From JAVWIF01 sp036639635 (GTDB lineage: Bacteria > Bacillota_I > Bacilli_A > Erysipelotrichales > Erysipelotrichaceae): a stretch of DNA of 64,000 nucleotides. The translations under genes were made by a program, and so were the position numbers. Position 1 is the first letter of the stretch; the number at the start of each line of letters is the position of its first letter. Shown here piece after piece: positions 44,392-52,731 of the stretch. Location: NCBI GenBank assembly GCA_036639635.1, contig JAVWIF010000002.1, positions 1 through 64,000 on the forward strand. Direction: 5' to 3'. The notes under the pieces are model-generated. The model made no database searches, was not told where the DNA came from, and saw only the letters and a list, made by a program, of their open reading frames with translations.

Positions 44392-45415
44392 TTATTTTAT
44401 CCTCTTTTTCTAAGTATTCTTGTTGAAGTGCAAGCACTATCGCAAACCCTTTTTTTAAATCTTTTTTAGCTATTTCTAATTCTTTTGTTGCATCAAATCC
44501 TCTTGAAGGATCTAATTTATCCGCAATAAATAAGATCCGATCAAATGTCGTTCTATTTCTTCCCAATACGTGATGATACACACTTTCACTAATACGATGA
44601 TCATACATATGTAAACAGCTACGAATATAACTTGCTCCTATATATCCATGCCATATAGCACAGCTTTGACTCATCTTATTAGGTTCATGAATCTTCATCC
44701 AACTACTTGCAGCATCGAATGGGAGTTCTTTACAAATATCATGCAACAATCCCATTTGATATGCAATTTTCTCATCTTCATTATGTGCTTTTGCTAAACT
44801 CGCACATAATTTTGCTACACTCAAACTATGCATATAACGTTTATTGCTCATATGTGCTGCTACAATTGACTCTACATATAAACCTTCTTTTCCAATATAA
44901 TTTAAGACACCTTTTGGTACACAATATAACTTTTTACCAAGCTTAATTTCGCTACTAGAAACATCTAATACATCCATTTCTACGCGTTTCATTCCTTCTG
45001 GTAAACAAAGCGTTTCGTTTACGCGAGAAAATACATAAAAAGGAAGTATTGATTTTAAGCGTTCAGCGTCTTTCCATCTATGAAAATCCTGAGCTTGATC
45101 ATCTCCAATCAACCAACAAAAAGTATCCTTAGGATAGTGGTTTTTTAATGCCTCAACACACTGAATTGTATAAGACGTGCCATCTAATTCATTTTCAATA
45201 CAATTTACACGCATATGCCGATAAGGTCTAATAGCACGAACAATCATTTGATAACGTTGTTCAAAACTAGCTTGTTGTGCTTGCTTAAGTGGAGAACTTT
45301 TTGTTGGCACAAACCAAACTTCATCAATGGGAAGTTTTTTTAATGCTGTTTTTGCTATTTGTAAATGTCCGTTATGAATGGGATCAAAAGACCCTCCTAA
45401 AATAGCAATACGCAT
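44384..45415 (-). CDS. nadD: NadD-YqeK fusion: nicotinate-nucleotide adenylyltransferase plus HD-domain phosphohydrolase
   Basis: The first roughly 190 residues are NadD, which makes deamido-NAD from NaMN and ATP: RIAILGGSFDPIHNGHLQIA is the nucleotide-binding HxGH region, with FCWLIGDDQAQDFHRW and VSSSEIKLGK later. From about residue 190 an HD domain follows: HMSNKRYMHSLSVAKLCASL, GLLHDICKELPFD and IWHGYIGASYIR, matching YqeK, a symmetrical Ap4A hydrolase. In Bacillus these are separate adjacent genes; here one uninterrupted 343-codon frame joins them. Fused forms are known in Mollicutes and relatives. Confidence 0.93.
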   Translation of the reverse strand: MRIAILGGSFDPIHNGHLQIAKTALKKLPIDEVWFVPTKSSPLKQAQQASFEQRYQMIVRAIRPYRHMRVNCIENELDGTSYTIQCVEALKNHYPKDTFCWLIGDDQAQDFHRWKDAERLKSILPFYVFSRVNETLCLPEGMKRVEMDVLDVSSSEIKLGKKLYCVPKGVLNYIGKEGLYVESIVAAHMSNKRYMHSLSVAKLCASLAKAHNEDEKIAYQMGLLHDICKELPFDAASSWMKIHEPNKMSQSCAIWHGYIGASYIRSCLHMYDHRISESVYHHVLGRNRTTFDRILFIADKLDPSRGFDATKELEIAKKDLKKGFAIVLALQQEYLEKEDKING

Positions 45416-45417
45416 TC

Positions 45418-45702
45418 TTATAGCCCCATTTTGTTCTTTTTACTACGACGATATAGCGTAAAGGTACGTCCGATAGTTTGAATCACTTCACTATGCGTTG
45501 AAGCAGCTACTTCAATTGCTGCTTCATTAACACTTAATGTACATGTTTTTAACATACTCACTTTAACAAGTTCATGTGCTTCTAAAGAATCACCAATTGT
45601 TTTAATCATATTTGCACTAATTGCATCTTTCCCCATTTGGAATAAAGGTTTCGTTGTTTGTGCTACAGAACGTAATGCACATTTTTGTTTAGTTGTTATC
45701 AT
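45418..45702 (-). CDS. yqeI: CRM/YhbY-domain RNA-binding protein (YqeI)
   Basis: A 94-residue CRM domain protein associated with pre-50S particles. LRSVAQTTKPLFQMGKDAIS, LEAHELVKVSMLKTC and VIQTIGRTFTLYRRSKKNKM are the family segments. It lies two bases from the nadD-yqeK start and one base from yqeH, as in the Bacillus yqe cluster. Confidence 0.92.
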   Translation of the reverse strand: MITTKQKCALRSVAQTTKPLFQMGKDAISANMIKTIGDSLEAHELVKVSMLKTCTLSVNEAAIEVAASTHSEVIQTIGRTFTLYRRSKKNKMGL

Positions 45703-46784
45703 TATATCATTGCCTTTCTGAACGTTACATTGCCATTCTTTGGTATACTTACTCTTATTTGTTTAATATTTCCACTCACACAAAACCATCCTAATCCATG
45801 AATGACAATATCACTTTTTTCATGAATGTTAGAAAATTCATATACTTGCATATCACTTACTTTTTCGTCTAATACTGGTGCTAATAATTCATTAAAATGC
45901 TGTTCCCACAAAGCATCCGCATTTTCTTGCTTAGAACGATGAATATTTAAACGTTCGCTAAAGTAAGCTACTGCGCTTACTTGAGAACATCCTATTAAAT
46001 CCAACCGAACCAAGCCACCTAAAGATAATGTTTGATTTTCTCGTAATTGATAAACACGTGCTTTTAATGGTTTTAAAGGAATAATACTCTTCAATAAGGA
46101 ATCATCAATATGTGTTAATAAAGAATCATAACGAGTCAGTCCTGGTGTATCATAAAGTACATAATCCTCACGTTTTATTTCATTAAAATCGAGTGTCGTT
46201 CCAGGATGACGTGAAGTTGTTAAATCTGCATTATGACATAACGCATTCAACAATGTACTTTTTCCCGCATTCGCCATTCCCATAACGACAACATCGCGTC
46301 CTTTGCGAAATTTATCAATACCTTTTTCTACTTGTTCAATAGAATCATTATATTCATCATTTGCATGTTTTACTAAATCTCCACAAATAATAATACCTTT
46401 CACATAAATACCCAACTCTTTTAAACGCGCTACCATAAATTGAGATAGTTTTTCATTCCCCACCGTATCTGGTAAAATATCACGTTTCGTTGCCACTAAA
46501 ATAATATCTTTCCCACTTAAGTGACGATTCATACCACTTACCATATTTGCTTCAAAATCAAACAAATCTACTACCCAAAGAATAAGTGCATCAAGTTTAT
46601 TAATCTTATTTAAAACAACATCGCTATCAATTCCTTGTTTCATCGAAATTACAACATCATCATAATGCCGAATACGAAAACATCGTTGACAATAATCTGC
46701 TTCTATTTTTGGAGTAAACCCTATACTTGTTTTATCTTCTGTTTGTAAAACAACGCCACAACCTTTACATATTTTACTCATCAA
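45702..46784 (-). CDS. yqeH: ribosome biogenesis GTPase YqeH
   Basis: Circularly permuted GTPase needed for 30S assembly. An N-terminal Cys4 zinc finger (ICKGCGVVLQ, YCQRCFRIRHYDDV) is followed by G4 VATKRD, G1 VMGMANAGKSTLLNAL and G3 LYDTPGLTRYDSLL. The C-terminal domain includes GLGWFCVSGN. The length of 360 is standard. Two ATGs in tandem open the frame, inside the end of yqeG (11-base overlap). Confidence 0.95.
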   Translation of the reverse strand: MMSKICKGCGVVLQTEDKTSIGFTPKIEADYCQRCFRIRHYDDVVISMKQGIDSDVVLNKINKLDALILWVVDLFDFEANMVSGMNRHLSGKDIILVATKRDILPDTVGNEKLSQFMVARLKELGIYVKGIIICGDLVKHANDEYNDSIEQVEKGIDKFRKGRDVVVMGMANAGKSTLLNALCHNADLTTSRHPGTTLDFNEIKREDYVLYDTPGLTRYDSLLTHIDDSLLKSIIPLKPLKARVYQLRENQTLSLGGLVRLDLIGCSQVSAVAYFSERLNIHRSKQENADALWEQHFNELLAPVLDEKVSDMQVYEFSNIHEKSDIVIHGLGWFCVSGNIKQIRVSIPKNGNVTFRKAMI

Positions 46785-47304
46785 ATTCTCCTTTCGTCAA
46801 TCGTTTGCTTTTCTTTAGTAAATAAAACACAAAACTTTCAAAAATACGATTGAACTTCGTAAATGATAAATCCCGTTGCACACAAGGTGCACATAGTATC
46901 GTGTGTAATTGTGCTAAATTAGCACCTAGTATATCTGTCATTAATTGATCACCTAAAACGGCAATATGTGAGCGATCCACATGGAAATCATGGATTGCTT
47001 TTTTATATGTTTTTGGTAATGGTTTTAGTGCAAAAGGATAACTTGCAATATCTAACCCTTTCGCAAATGTCATAACACGTTCTTCCACATTATTACTGAC
47101 AAAAGCCATCTGTATTCCACTCTCTTGAATTCTTTGAATAAATGCCAATGCTTGTTTATCAGGATGTGCCACATCATGAGGAACAAGTGTATTATCAATA
47201 TCACATAACAAAACTTGAATATTATGTTCCTTTAAATACTCTACACGTAATGCAGAATAGTTATGGATATAATAGTTGGGGGTAAACATTTTTAACATGT
47301 GCAT
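46774..47304 (-). CDS. yqeG: HAD-family phosphatase YqeG
   Basis: A 176-residue HAD phosphatase of subfamily IIIA. The nucleophile motif is LLCDIDNTLVPHDVAHPDK, motif II MAFVSNN, the Lys region ALKPLPKTYKKA, and motif III VLGDQLMTDILGANLAQLHT. It is the first gene of the yqe operon. The substrate is unsettled (possibly phosphatidylglycerophosphate, as for related proteins). The start is 47304, or ATG 47298 six bases on; AAAGGAG serves either. It is divergent from tetR. Confidence 0.9.
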   Translation of the reverse strand: MHMLKMFTPNYYIHNYSALRVEYLKEHNIQVLLCDIDNTLVPHDVAHPDKQALAFIQRIQESGIQMAFVSNNVEERVMTFAKGLDIASYPFALKPLPKTYKKAIHDFHVDRSHIAVLGDQLMTDILGANLAQLHTILCAPCVQRDLSFTKFNRIFESFVFYLLKKSKRLTKGEFDE

Positions 47305-47381
47305 TTTCTCCTTTAAAATTCAACATTAGTATTTTAACATACTTTAGAGTGTGCGTGTAGCGTTTGTTTTGAAAAAGCGAC

Positions 47382-47410
47382 TTTACATGATAACTTAGTT
47401 ATGTTATAGT
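47382..47410 (+). promoter_or_regulatory. tetR promoter
   Basis: A -35 TTTACA (47382-47387), a 17-base spacer and a -10 TATAGT (47405-47410) end exactly where the operator repeat begins. Confidence 0.82.
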
Positions 47411-47435
47411 ACATACATACCGTTAGTATGTATGT
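47411..47435 (+). promoter_or_regulatory. TetR operator (10-bp perfect inverted repeat)
   Basis: ACATACATAC and GTATGTATGT flank the 5-base centre CGTTA, a perfect dyad placed over the transcription start of tetR. Binding there would block initiation, the classic autorepression layout. A related repeat lies before the MFS gene. Confidence 0.82.
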
Positions 47436-47447
47436 GAGGTGAGTAAG

Positions 47448-48086
47448 TTGGCTAGAAATAAATATCCTGAAAAAACAATTGCGAAAATATTAGATGTTTC
47501 GCTCCACTTGTTTTCTGAAAAAGGATACGAAAAAACAACAATCCAAGATATTGTGAATGCTTTGGGTATGTCTAAAGGAGCTATCTACCATCATTTCAAA
47601 AGTAAAGAAGAAATTGCTATCGCGATATGTTCCACTTTCTATGGTGGCTATGACTTTAGCGTTCTCTTAAAAGACCCCACTACCAATGGCTTAGAAAAAA
47701 TACAAGAAATTCTAAGGCTACAATTGAGTGATGAACCAAAAAAGGACATTGATATCTTATCTTTAAAGCTGATGAACGATCCTTTATTATTCGTTATGCA
47801 AGCCAAAGAAAATGATGATAACACGAATGCTATTTTACCCTTTATAGAGCTTGGCATAAAAGATTCCAGTATTGATGTACAAGATGCCAAAAGCACTGCT
47901 TCATTGTTATCGTTTCTTATGAACATTTGGATATATTCTCCCATTGCTTCAAAAAAAGTAGAAGATATGAGTGCTAAGGTACATTATCTTCGTAAACTTT
48001 GTGAACGTATGGGAATACCAATTCTGAATGATGAACTCGAAACCCTAATGATTACCTACTATACTCATATTATCCTCTCAAGTTAA
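47448..48086 (+). CDS. TetR-family transcriptional regulator
   Basis: The N-terminal HTH is clear: IAKILDVSLHLFSEKGYEKT, TIQDIVNALGMSKGAIYHHF and KSKEEIAIAI. The ligand-binding helices (residues about 60-212) are unlike any I can name. I place the start at TTG 47448, six bases after GAGGTG; a GTG at 47439 overlaps the ribosome site and the operator edge. It lies directly upstream of an MFS exporter, and both promoters carry related dyads, so it most likely represses itself and the exporter until a drug-like ligand binds. Confidence 0.9.
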   Translation: MARNKYPEKTIAKILDVSLHLFSEKGYEKTTIQDIVNALGMSKGAIYHHFKSKEEIAIAICSTFYGGYDFSVLLKDPTTNGLEKIQEILRLQLSDEPKKDIDILSLKLMNDPLLFVMQAKENDDNTNAILPFIELGIKDSSIDVQDAKSTASLLSFLMNIWIYSPIASKKVEDMSAKVHYLRKLCERMGIPILNDELETLMITYYTHIILSS

Positions 48087-48095
48087 GCTGTCAAA

Positions 48096-48123
48096 TTGAC
48101 AGCTTGCCTTATGCCTATATACA
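48096..48123 (+). promoter_or_regulatory. promoter of the MFS gene
   Basis: A -35 TTGACA (48096-48101), a 16-base spacer and a -10 TATACA (48118-48123). The -35 lies within an almost perfect palindrome, AAGCTGTCAA-A-TTGACAGCTT (48085-48105), just after the tetR stop. Confidence 0.7.
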
Positions 48124-48139
48124 TACCAACGGTTGGTAT
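48123..48139 (+). promoter_or_regulatory. TetR operator before the MFS gene
   Basis: ATACCAAC-G-GTTGGTAT is an 8-bp dyad with one central base. It overlaps the end of the -10 and the transcription start. With its left flank it reads ATACATACC, sharing the ATACATAC half-site with the tetR operator. Confidence 0.75.
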
Positions 48140-48162
48140 TATAAATCAAAAGGAGACTACTT

Positions 48163-49386
48163 ATGAAACATAAACTATTCCACAAAGATTTTACCCTCAT
48201 GATCATTGGGCAAATTATTTCATTATTTGGCAATGCAATTTTACGATTTTCATTATCACTTTATGTACTAGATACCACAAATTCACCAACTGCATTTGCG
48301 ACAATTTTAGCTATTTCAATCATACCTACTATCCTATTATCGCCACTAGGAGGACTGCTTGCTGATCGCATCAGTAAAAAGCGCATGATGTTAACCCTAG
48401 ATTTTCTAACAGCTGCACTTATTTTCCTATTTTCAATGTATATAACGCCTTCTCTTCCCATCTATTGGATTGGGATTGCTATGATTGTATTATCCGTTAT
48501 TCAGGCTTGTTATCAACCAAGTGTAAGTGCAAGTATTCCTTCGTTATGTCAAGAAGAAGACTTGATGCAAGCAAATGGTGTTGTTGTACAAGTCAATGCA
48601 TTAGCAAATCTTCTAGGTCCTTTATTAGGCGGTATCTTGTATAGTGTTTTACCTTTTACAACCTTGTTATGGATAGCTTCACTAGCTTTTTTCCTATCTG
48701 CTATTATAGAATGCATCATGCATATTCCCTTCGTTAAACAAAGCACAACTTCGCAACCGATGCGCATCGCCTACCTTGATTTAAAAGAAGGTATGAATTT
48801 CATTCTTCACAAACAACCGATACTTGCGAAAATGTTACTTGTTTGTGCTTCACTAAATCTTGTACTATCTTGTTTAATGAGTGTTGGTTTACCTATTATT
48901 TCTAATATAATTTTAAAACTTCCCCCACAATACTATGGTTACTTACAAAGTGCCTTGGGTATTGGTACTATTATTGGTAGTCTACTTATCCCCTTGTTCA
49001 ACAAACACTTTACCATTAAGAATATGTACCAAGTTTTAGTATATGCTAGTCTTTGTCTTATTCCTTTAGGAGCCGCTTTATTATTAACCAACAACAAGAT
49101 AAGCTTTCTAATTGTTTTATTCTCTAGTACTATAGCTATCTTATTTGCTACTATTTTCAACATTTATATCCAGACCTTTATCCAACAAACAACTCCTCAT
49201 CTATTATTAGGAAAAGTAAGTTCATTTGTTACCATGATTGTTATGTGTTCTTACCCCATCGGGCAATCCATGTATGGTATCTTATTTGATAAGTTTTCTA
49301 ACATCCCCTATATGATTGTGTTCATTGCAGCTTTACTATCCATTCTTATTTCATTTAAAACCAAAAAATATCTTAAAAAGCTGTAA
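48163..49386 (+). CDS. major facilitator superfamily exporter
   Basis: A 407-residue membrane protein with about 12 hydrophobic segments. The MFS signature between TM2 and TM3 is GGLLADRISKKRMMLTLDF. The first segments (FTLMIIGQIISLFGNAILRF, LSLYVLDTTNSPTAFATI) resemble the MFS_3/multidrug and macrolide-type exporters. AGGAG precedes the ATG. It is paired with the TetR regulator and its own operator, so substrate-induced efflux is likely; the actual substrate cannot be told from sequence. Confidence 0.88.
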   Translation: MKHKLFHKDFTLMIIGQIISLFGNAILRFSLSLYVLDTTNSPTAFATILAISIIPTILLSPLGGLLADRISKKRMMLTLDFLTAALIFLFSMYITPSLPIYWIGIAMIVLSVIQACYQPSVSASIPSLCQEEDLMQANGVVVQVNALANLLGPLLGGILYSVLPFTTLLWIASLAFFLSAIIECIMHIPFVKQSTTSQPMRIAYLDLKEGMNFILHKQPILAKMLLVCASLNLVLSCLMSVGLPIISNIILKLPPQYYGYLQSALGIGTIIGSLLIPLFNKHFTIKNMYQVLVYASLCLIPLGAALLLTNNKISFLIVLFSSTIAILFATIFNIYIQTFIQQTTPHLLLGKVSSFVTMIVMCSYPIGQSMYGILFDKFSNIPYMIVFIAALLSILISFKTKKYLKKL

Positions 49387-49388
49387 CC

Positions 49389-49428
49389 CAATAAAGAAGC
49401 AACTGCCTTGGTAGTTGCTTCTTTATTG
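49389..49428. terminator. bidirectional terminator between the MFS gene and sigK
   Basis: A perfect 16-bp inverted repeat (49389-49404 with 49413-49428) and an 8-base loop lie between convergent genes. The sigK stop is in the right arm. Confidence 0.85.
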
Positions 49429-50142
49429 CGTATTATGTTTTTTCTCTTTTTTCTTTTCTTCTTTTTGAAATTCTCGATATATTTTCATAAAAGCTCGTTT
49501 CTCAATTCTAGAAACATAACTTCTAGAAATATGCAATTCATTAGCAATCTCACGTTGGGTTTCTTCTTCGCAACCATATAAACCAAAACGCTTTGTTACT
49601 ATTTCTAACTCTCTTTCATCTAATACATGGATGTGTCTTTTAAGTTTTGCGATATTATCATTCATCATCATGGTGTCGATTACACTCATTTGAACTGGTG
49701 CACCAATGGCATCAATCAAAGTTATTTCACTACCATCTTTATCGGTGGCAATAGGTTCATTTAATGAAACATTTTGAAAATAGTTCTTTGAACTACGTAA
49801 ATACATTAAGATTTCATTTTCTATACACTTTGATGCATAGGTTGTAATCTTATGACCTTTTTCAGGTTTAAAAGAATCAATTGCTTTAATTAATCCAATC
49901 GTACCAATACTAATCAAATCTTCTGTTTGTTCTTTCTTTATATCATATTTTTTTACAATATGAGCAACCAATCTTAAATTATGTTCAATCAATTTATTTC
50001 TAGCTTCAACATTATGCTCCTTTAACAATCCTATACATTTCGCTTCTTCGCTTGCTTCTAAGGGTTGTAAGAAAGAATTACTACGAATATATCCAACATA
50101 ACACAGTGCATTAGAAAGTGCTTCAAATATCGTTGTTAACAT
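49423..50142 (-). CDS. sigK: sporulation sigma factor SigK (pro-sigma-K), uninterrupted
   Basis: Late mother-cell sigma factor. It aligns by eye with Bacillus SigK throughout: RNKLIEHNLRLVAHIVKKYD (region 2), EDLISIGTIGLIKAIDSF, TTYASKCIENEILMYLRS, then REIANELHISRSYVSRIEKR (region 4). The N-terminus has a hydrophobic pro-sequence (LTTIFEALSNALCYVGYIRS) matching the part that SpoIVFB removes. The gene is one continuous frame with no skin-type element. The start at 50142 follows AGGTGATAAAG and gives 239 residues. Its presence argues strongly for endospore formation. Confidence 0.92.
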   Translation of the reverse strand: MLTTIFEALSNALCYVGYIRSNSFLQPLEASEEAKCIGLLKEHNVEARNKLIEHNLRLVAHIVKKYDIKKEQTEDLISIGTIGLIKAIDSFKPEKGHKITTYASKCIENEILMYLRSSKNYFQNVSLNEPIATDKDGSEITLIDAIGAPVQMSVIDTMMMNDNIAKLKRHIHVLDERELEIVTKRFGLYGCEEETQREIANELHISRSYVSRIEKRAFMKIYREFQKEEKKKEKKHNTQ

Positions 50143-50206
50143 CTTTATCACCTATTATCAGTATAGTATCAACATGTTTTGTTTATGTTACTTCTTCATT
50201 AAAAAA

Positions 50207-50232
50207 GATGAATAAGAGAATTCTTATTCATC
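50207..50232 (-). terminator. terminator after the uncharacterised 350-residue gene
   Basis: A perfect 11-bp stem GATGAATAAGA/TCTTATTCATC with a 4-base loop is followed by six Ts on the minus strand. It overlaps the stop codon and separates this gene from sigK. Confidence 0.88.
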
Positions 50233-51276
50233 ACCAACACTTTTATAGTAAATCTTAAATTTCATTTTTTTATTCATTTTTTCTAGCGCTAAGCTAAACG
50301 CATCTTTATCAAATATCGCTACATCGATATAAGAATAATGAATACCTATAGCACCACCGATTGTTCTCGCAATCGATAATGGATATAATAAATCATGAAT
50401 TTCTTTTTCTAATTGTTGTCTTAATATAGCTTCTTTTTCATCTTCATATAGTACTTCATAATACAAGTAACCATAGGTTCCACCTAAAGAAACAAATTCT
50501 TTGCTAGTAACATATTCTTTGTTTATAAGTTCTTCTTGTAGTTGTGGATGTGTCGTCACAATAAGTAAACGATCGTTATGCAATGTATCACTTACTGGTT
50601 TTTTATCTAGTTTGTAAGCAACATAAATAGACAAAGGATCTTGATATTCATGCCATTCACGCTCAATAATAATATCGCAGATATCTTCATATAAATTAGG
50701 TAATAAACAAACGTTCTCTTCATCACTTTCTTCATCAATTACTTCCACATGCGAAATACGTGCTTCAAATTCTAGTTCACCTATGAAAAGTTCTAGCATA
50801 TAAGCAACCAATTGATCACGATAGTCTGAGTCCATACCAACAAGACCTTCACAGTACACTTTTAGTTCTAAGGTTTTGGTTGCATCAACAATTGTATAAT
50901 ATACTTTAAAATCAACACCACTGTATTGTTTTTCTGTACTATTGAAAACCGTATGCATCGCTTTTTCACTTAATGGTGGACGAAATGCATTGATAATCCA
51001 GTTATCTGCAAGTTGTTTAGGAGCATCTTTTTTTAATACTGCCGCAACAATTTGTGCTGTTTTATTACCACCTGTCGCAAATGTCATTTCATAGAAACCT
51101 GTTTCATTCATTTCTACTTCCACGCCACACCCACAAACACTTTTCAGTTTTTCATTCATATCCGTATTTATACGTTTTAACTCATTCGTATTATTCGTGC
51201 GTAAACTTTCTTCTAAATCTTTTTGAATACTGATAAAGTATTTCCAAAAAGCCTGTATTCTATATTTTGTATTCAT
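50224..51276 (-). CDS. uncharacterised 350-residue protein
   Basis: I do not recognise this family. The protein is acidic and soluble, with no signal peptide or membrane segment. Helices at the N-terminus (WKYFISIQKDLEESLRTNNT) are followed by alternating strands. A CGCGVEVEMNETGFYEMTFA segment and a Gly-rich SLGGTYGYLYYEVLYEDEKE region are notable, and the middle is Asp/Glu-rich (IDEESDEEN). Its ATG overlaps the stop of the acetyltransferase gene by four bases, so the two are co-translated. It lies between sigF and sigK, which allows a sporulation link, but nothing in the sequence proves it. Confidence 0.75.
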   Translation of the reverse strand: MNTKYRIQAFWKYFISIQKDLEESLRTNNTNELKRINTDMNEKLKSVCGCGVEVEMNETGFYEMTFATGGNKTAQIVAAVLKKDAPKQLADNWIINAFRPPLSEKAMHTVFNSTEKQYSGVDFKVYYTIVDATKTLELKVYCEGLVGMDSDYRDQLVAYMLELFIGELEFEARISHVEVIDEESDEENVCLLPNLYEDICDIIIEREWHEYQDPLSIYVAYKLDKKPVSDTLHNDRLLIVTTHPQLQEELINKEYVTSKEFVSLGGTYGYLYYEVLYEDEKEAILRQQLEKEIHDLLYPLSIARTIGGAIGIHYSYIDVAIFDKDAFSLALEKMNKKMKFKIYYKSVGDE

Positions 51277-51920
51277 GAATTATTCCCTCTTTTGTATTTA
51301 AGTAATAGATTGTATTGTGTAACTTTATAATCTTCATGACTCATTTTACTCATTAAGACAAAGCCTAATTTTTCATATAGTTCTAGATTTTCTTCATGAT
51401 GCGTTTCCATGGTCAAATCAAATTGCTTATTGTTTGCCTCTTTTACTAAATGTGAGATAAGATTACTTGCCAAGCCTTTATTTCGTTGATCTTTTTTTGT
51501 AAATATAAAGTCTAGATGATAATAATCTCCTATAACAAACTCTTTCACCCATCTACTTGTAAACATATCAAGACCACTTACTACATGAGGAATGATGTTC
51601 CATGAACGATAGCGCAACAATAAGAATACCAATTTTACACTCATCCAAAAAACACGCAAAGCATAGGGTGTCCCTTCTTCAATACTAGAATTAAATACAA
51701 TCATGACACAATTTAAATCTTTACTATCCGCAACAAAAGTGCTATATGGCTTAATCAATTTTATGTAATGTTTGAAAAAATGTTCTAATGCAACGCTTCT
51801 TTTTTGTTCATTCCTAAACACTGAGCAGTATAAATCATCATCAAAAAAATTCTCCGCTAAAGTATTTGCTAAGTTTTCAATCTCTGTTTCATTCATCATA
51901 TATAAGCTTGATAATGACAT
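51273..51920 (-). CDS. GNAT-family N-acetyltransferase
   Basis: A 215-residue GNAT protein. The acetyl-CoA motif A region is YYHLDFIFTKKDQRNKGLAS followed by NLISHLVKEANNKQ, and motif B is LTMETHHEENLELYEKLGFV. The N-terminal half (AENFFDDDLYCSVFRNEQKR, a hydrophobic WMSVKLVFLLLRY stretch) resembles acetyltransferases of the small-molecule-detoxifying type. The substrate is unknown. It has its own promoter and is co-translated with the uncharacterised protein. Confidence 0.82.
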   Translation of the reverse strand: MSLSSLYMMNETEIENLANTLAENFFDDDLYCSVFRNEQKRSVALEHFFKHYIKLIKPYSTFVADSKDLNCVMIVFNSSIEEGTPYALRVFWMSVKLVFLLLRYRSWNIIPHVVSGLDMFTSRWVKEFVIGDYYHLDFIFTKKDQRNKGLASNLISHLVKEANNKQFDLTMETHHEENLELYEKLGFVLMSKMSHEDYKVTQYNLLLKYKRGNNS

Positions 51921-51951
51921 TTTTACACATCCGTTTCTATCTTGAGTGCTA

Positions 51952-51986
51952 ATTATATCACATTACCATATCACTTAACAAGTGAT
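51952..51986 (-). promoter_or_regulatory. promoter of the acetyltransferase gene with overlapping dyad
   Basis: A minus-strand -10 TATAAT (51952-51957) and -35 TTGTTA (51976-51981) are 18 bases apart. The -35 lies inside the perfect dyad ATCACTT-GTT-AAGTGAT (51970-51986), and GTGATAT is repeated twice between the two boxes. The dyad may be an operator, or a weak terminator stem for sigF; it has no T-run. Confidence 0.55.
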
Positions 51987-52002
51987 GTGTTGAAGCTTAA
52001 AT

Positions 52003-52731
52003 CTAACTAACTACTTCTAGTTTATCTTTCAAACTTTTAAGAATTTTCTTTTCTAAACGTGATACTTGTACTTGTGAAATTCCTAAACGTTTTGCTATTT
52101 CTTCTTGTTTCATAGACAAATCATAACGGTAGTGGAGAAGTAATTGTTCACGTTGTTCTAAACGTTGTATTTCATCACGTAAAGATACCTTCATAACCAC
52201 ATCTTCATCTTTAGGATTCCCTATTTTATCTTCTAATAAAATAGGTGAACCGTCATTTTCATAAATTGTTTCATCTAACGAATATATAAATTGATTTGCT
52301 TCAAATGCTAGAATTACATCACTTACATCTAGTTCCATTTCTTTTGCTATTTGTGTATAGGTAGGTTCTTGATGATAGCGTTGTACCAAGGTTTCTTTTA
52401 CCTTAATCATTTGTAGATATCCTTCTTTTAAAGAACGCGATATCCGCATACTTCCATCATCCCTAAAAAAACGTTTTATCTCTCCCATAATAATGGGAAC
52501 TGCATATGTAGAAAACTTTACTTGATACGTTGTATCAAAATTATTCAGAGCTTTCATCAGACCAACACAACCGATTTGAAACAAGTCTTCAGAACTAATC
52601 CGTTTTGTTGAAAAACGTTTTATTATGGAATAGACTAATCCACTGTTTTGTTTTACAAAGATACTCTTTGCTTCTTCGTCACCTTTTTGTATTCGTCTAA
52701 TTAGCTCTTCATTACTGAACAATGTTTCCAT
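52003..52731 (-). CDS. sigF: sporulation sigma factor SigF
   Basis: First forespore-specific sigma factor. NEELIRRIQKGDEEAKSIFV opens region 1.2/2, SEDLFQIGCVGLMKALNNFD is region 2.1-2.2, KFSTYAVPIIMGEIKRFFRD regions 2.3-2.4, and EEIAKRLGISQVQVSRLEKK region 4.2. The 242 residues match SigF/SigG; position after spoIIAB fixes it as SigF. It overlaps spoIIAB by 20 bases, which keeps the stoichiometry of sigma factor to its anti-sigma. Confidence 0.95.
   Translation of the reverse strand: METLFSNEELIRRIQKGDEEAKSIFVKQNSGLVYSIIKRFSTKRISSEDLFQIGCVGLMKALNNFDTTYQVKFSTYAVPIIMGEIKRFFRDDGSMRISRSLKEGYLQMIKVKETLVQRYHQEPTYTQIAKEMELDVSDVILAFEANQFIYSLDETIYENDGSPILLEDKIGNPKDEDVVMKVSLRDEIQRLEQREQLLLHYRYDLSMKQEEIAKRLGISQVQVSRLEKKILKSLKDKLEVVS

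Noticed and set aside
48085..48105. Palindrome AAGCTGTCAA-A-TTGACAGCTT as tetR terminator
   Set aside because: No T-run follows, and it contains the -35 of the MFS promoter; it may be a weak terminator or a second operator, but support is too thin to annotate.
49423..50142. Skin-like element or SpoIVCA recombinase splitting sigK
   Set aside because: The reading frame is continuous from the pro-sequence to region 4.
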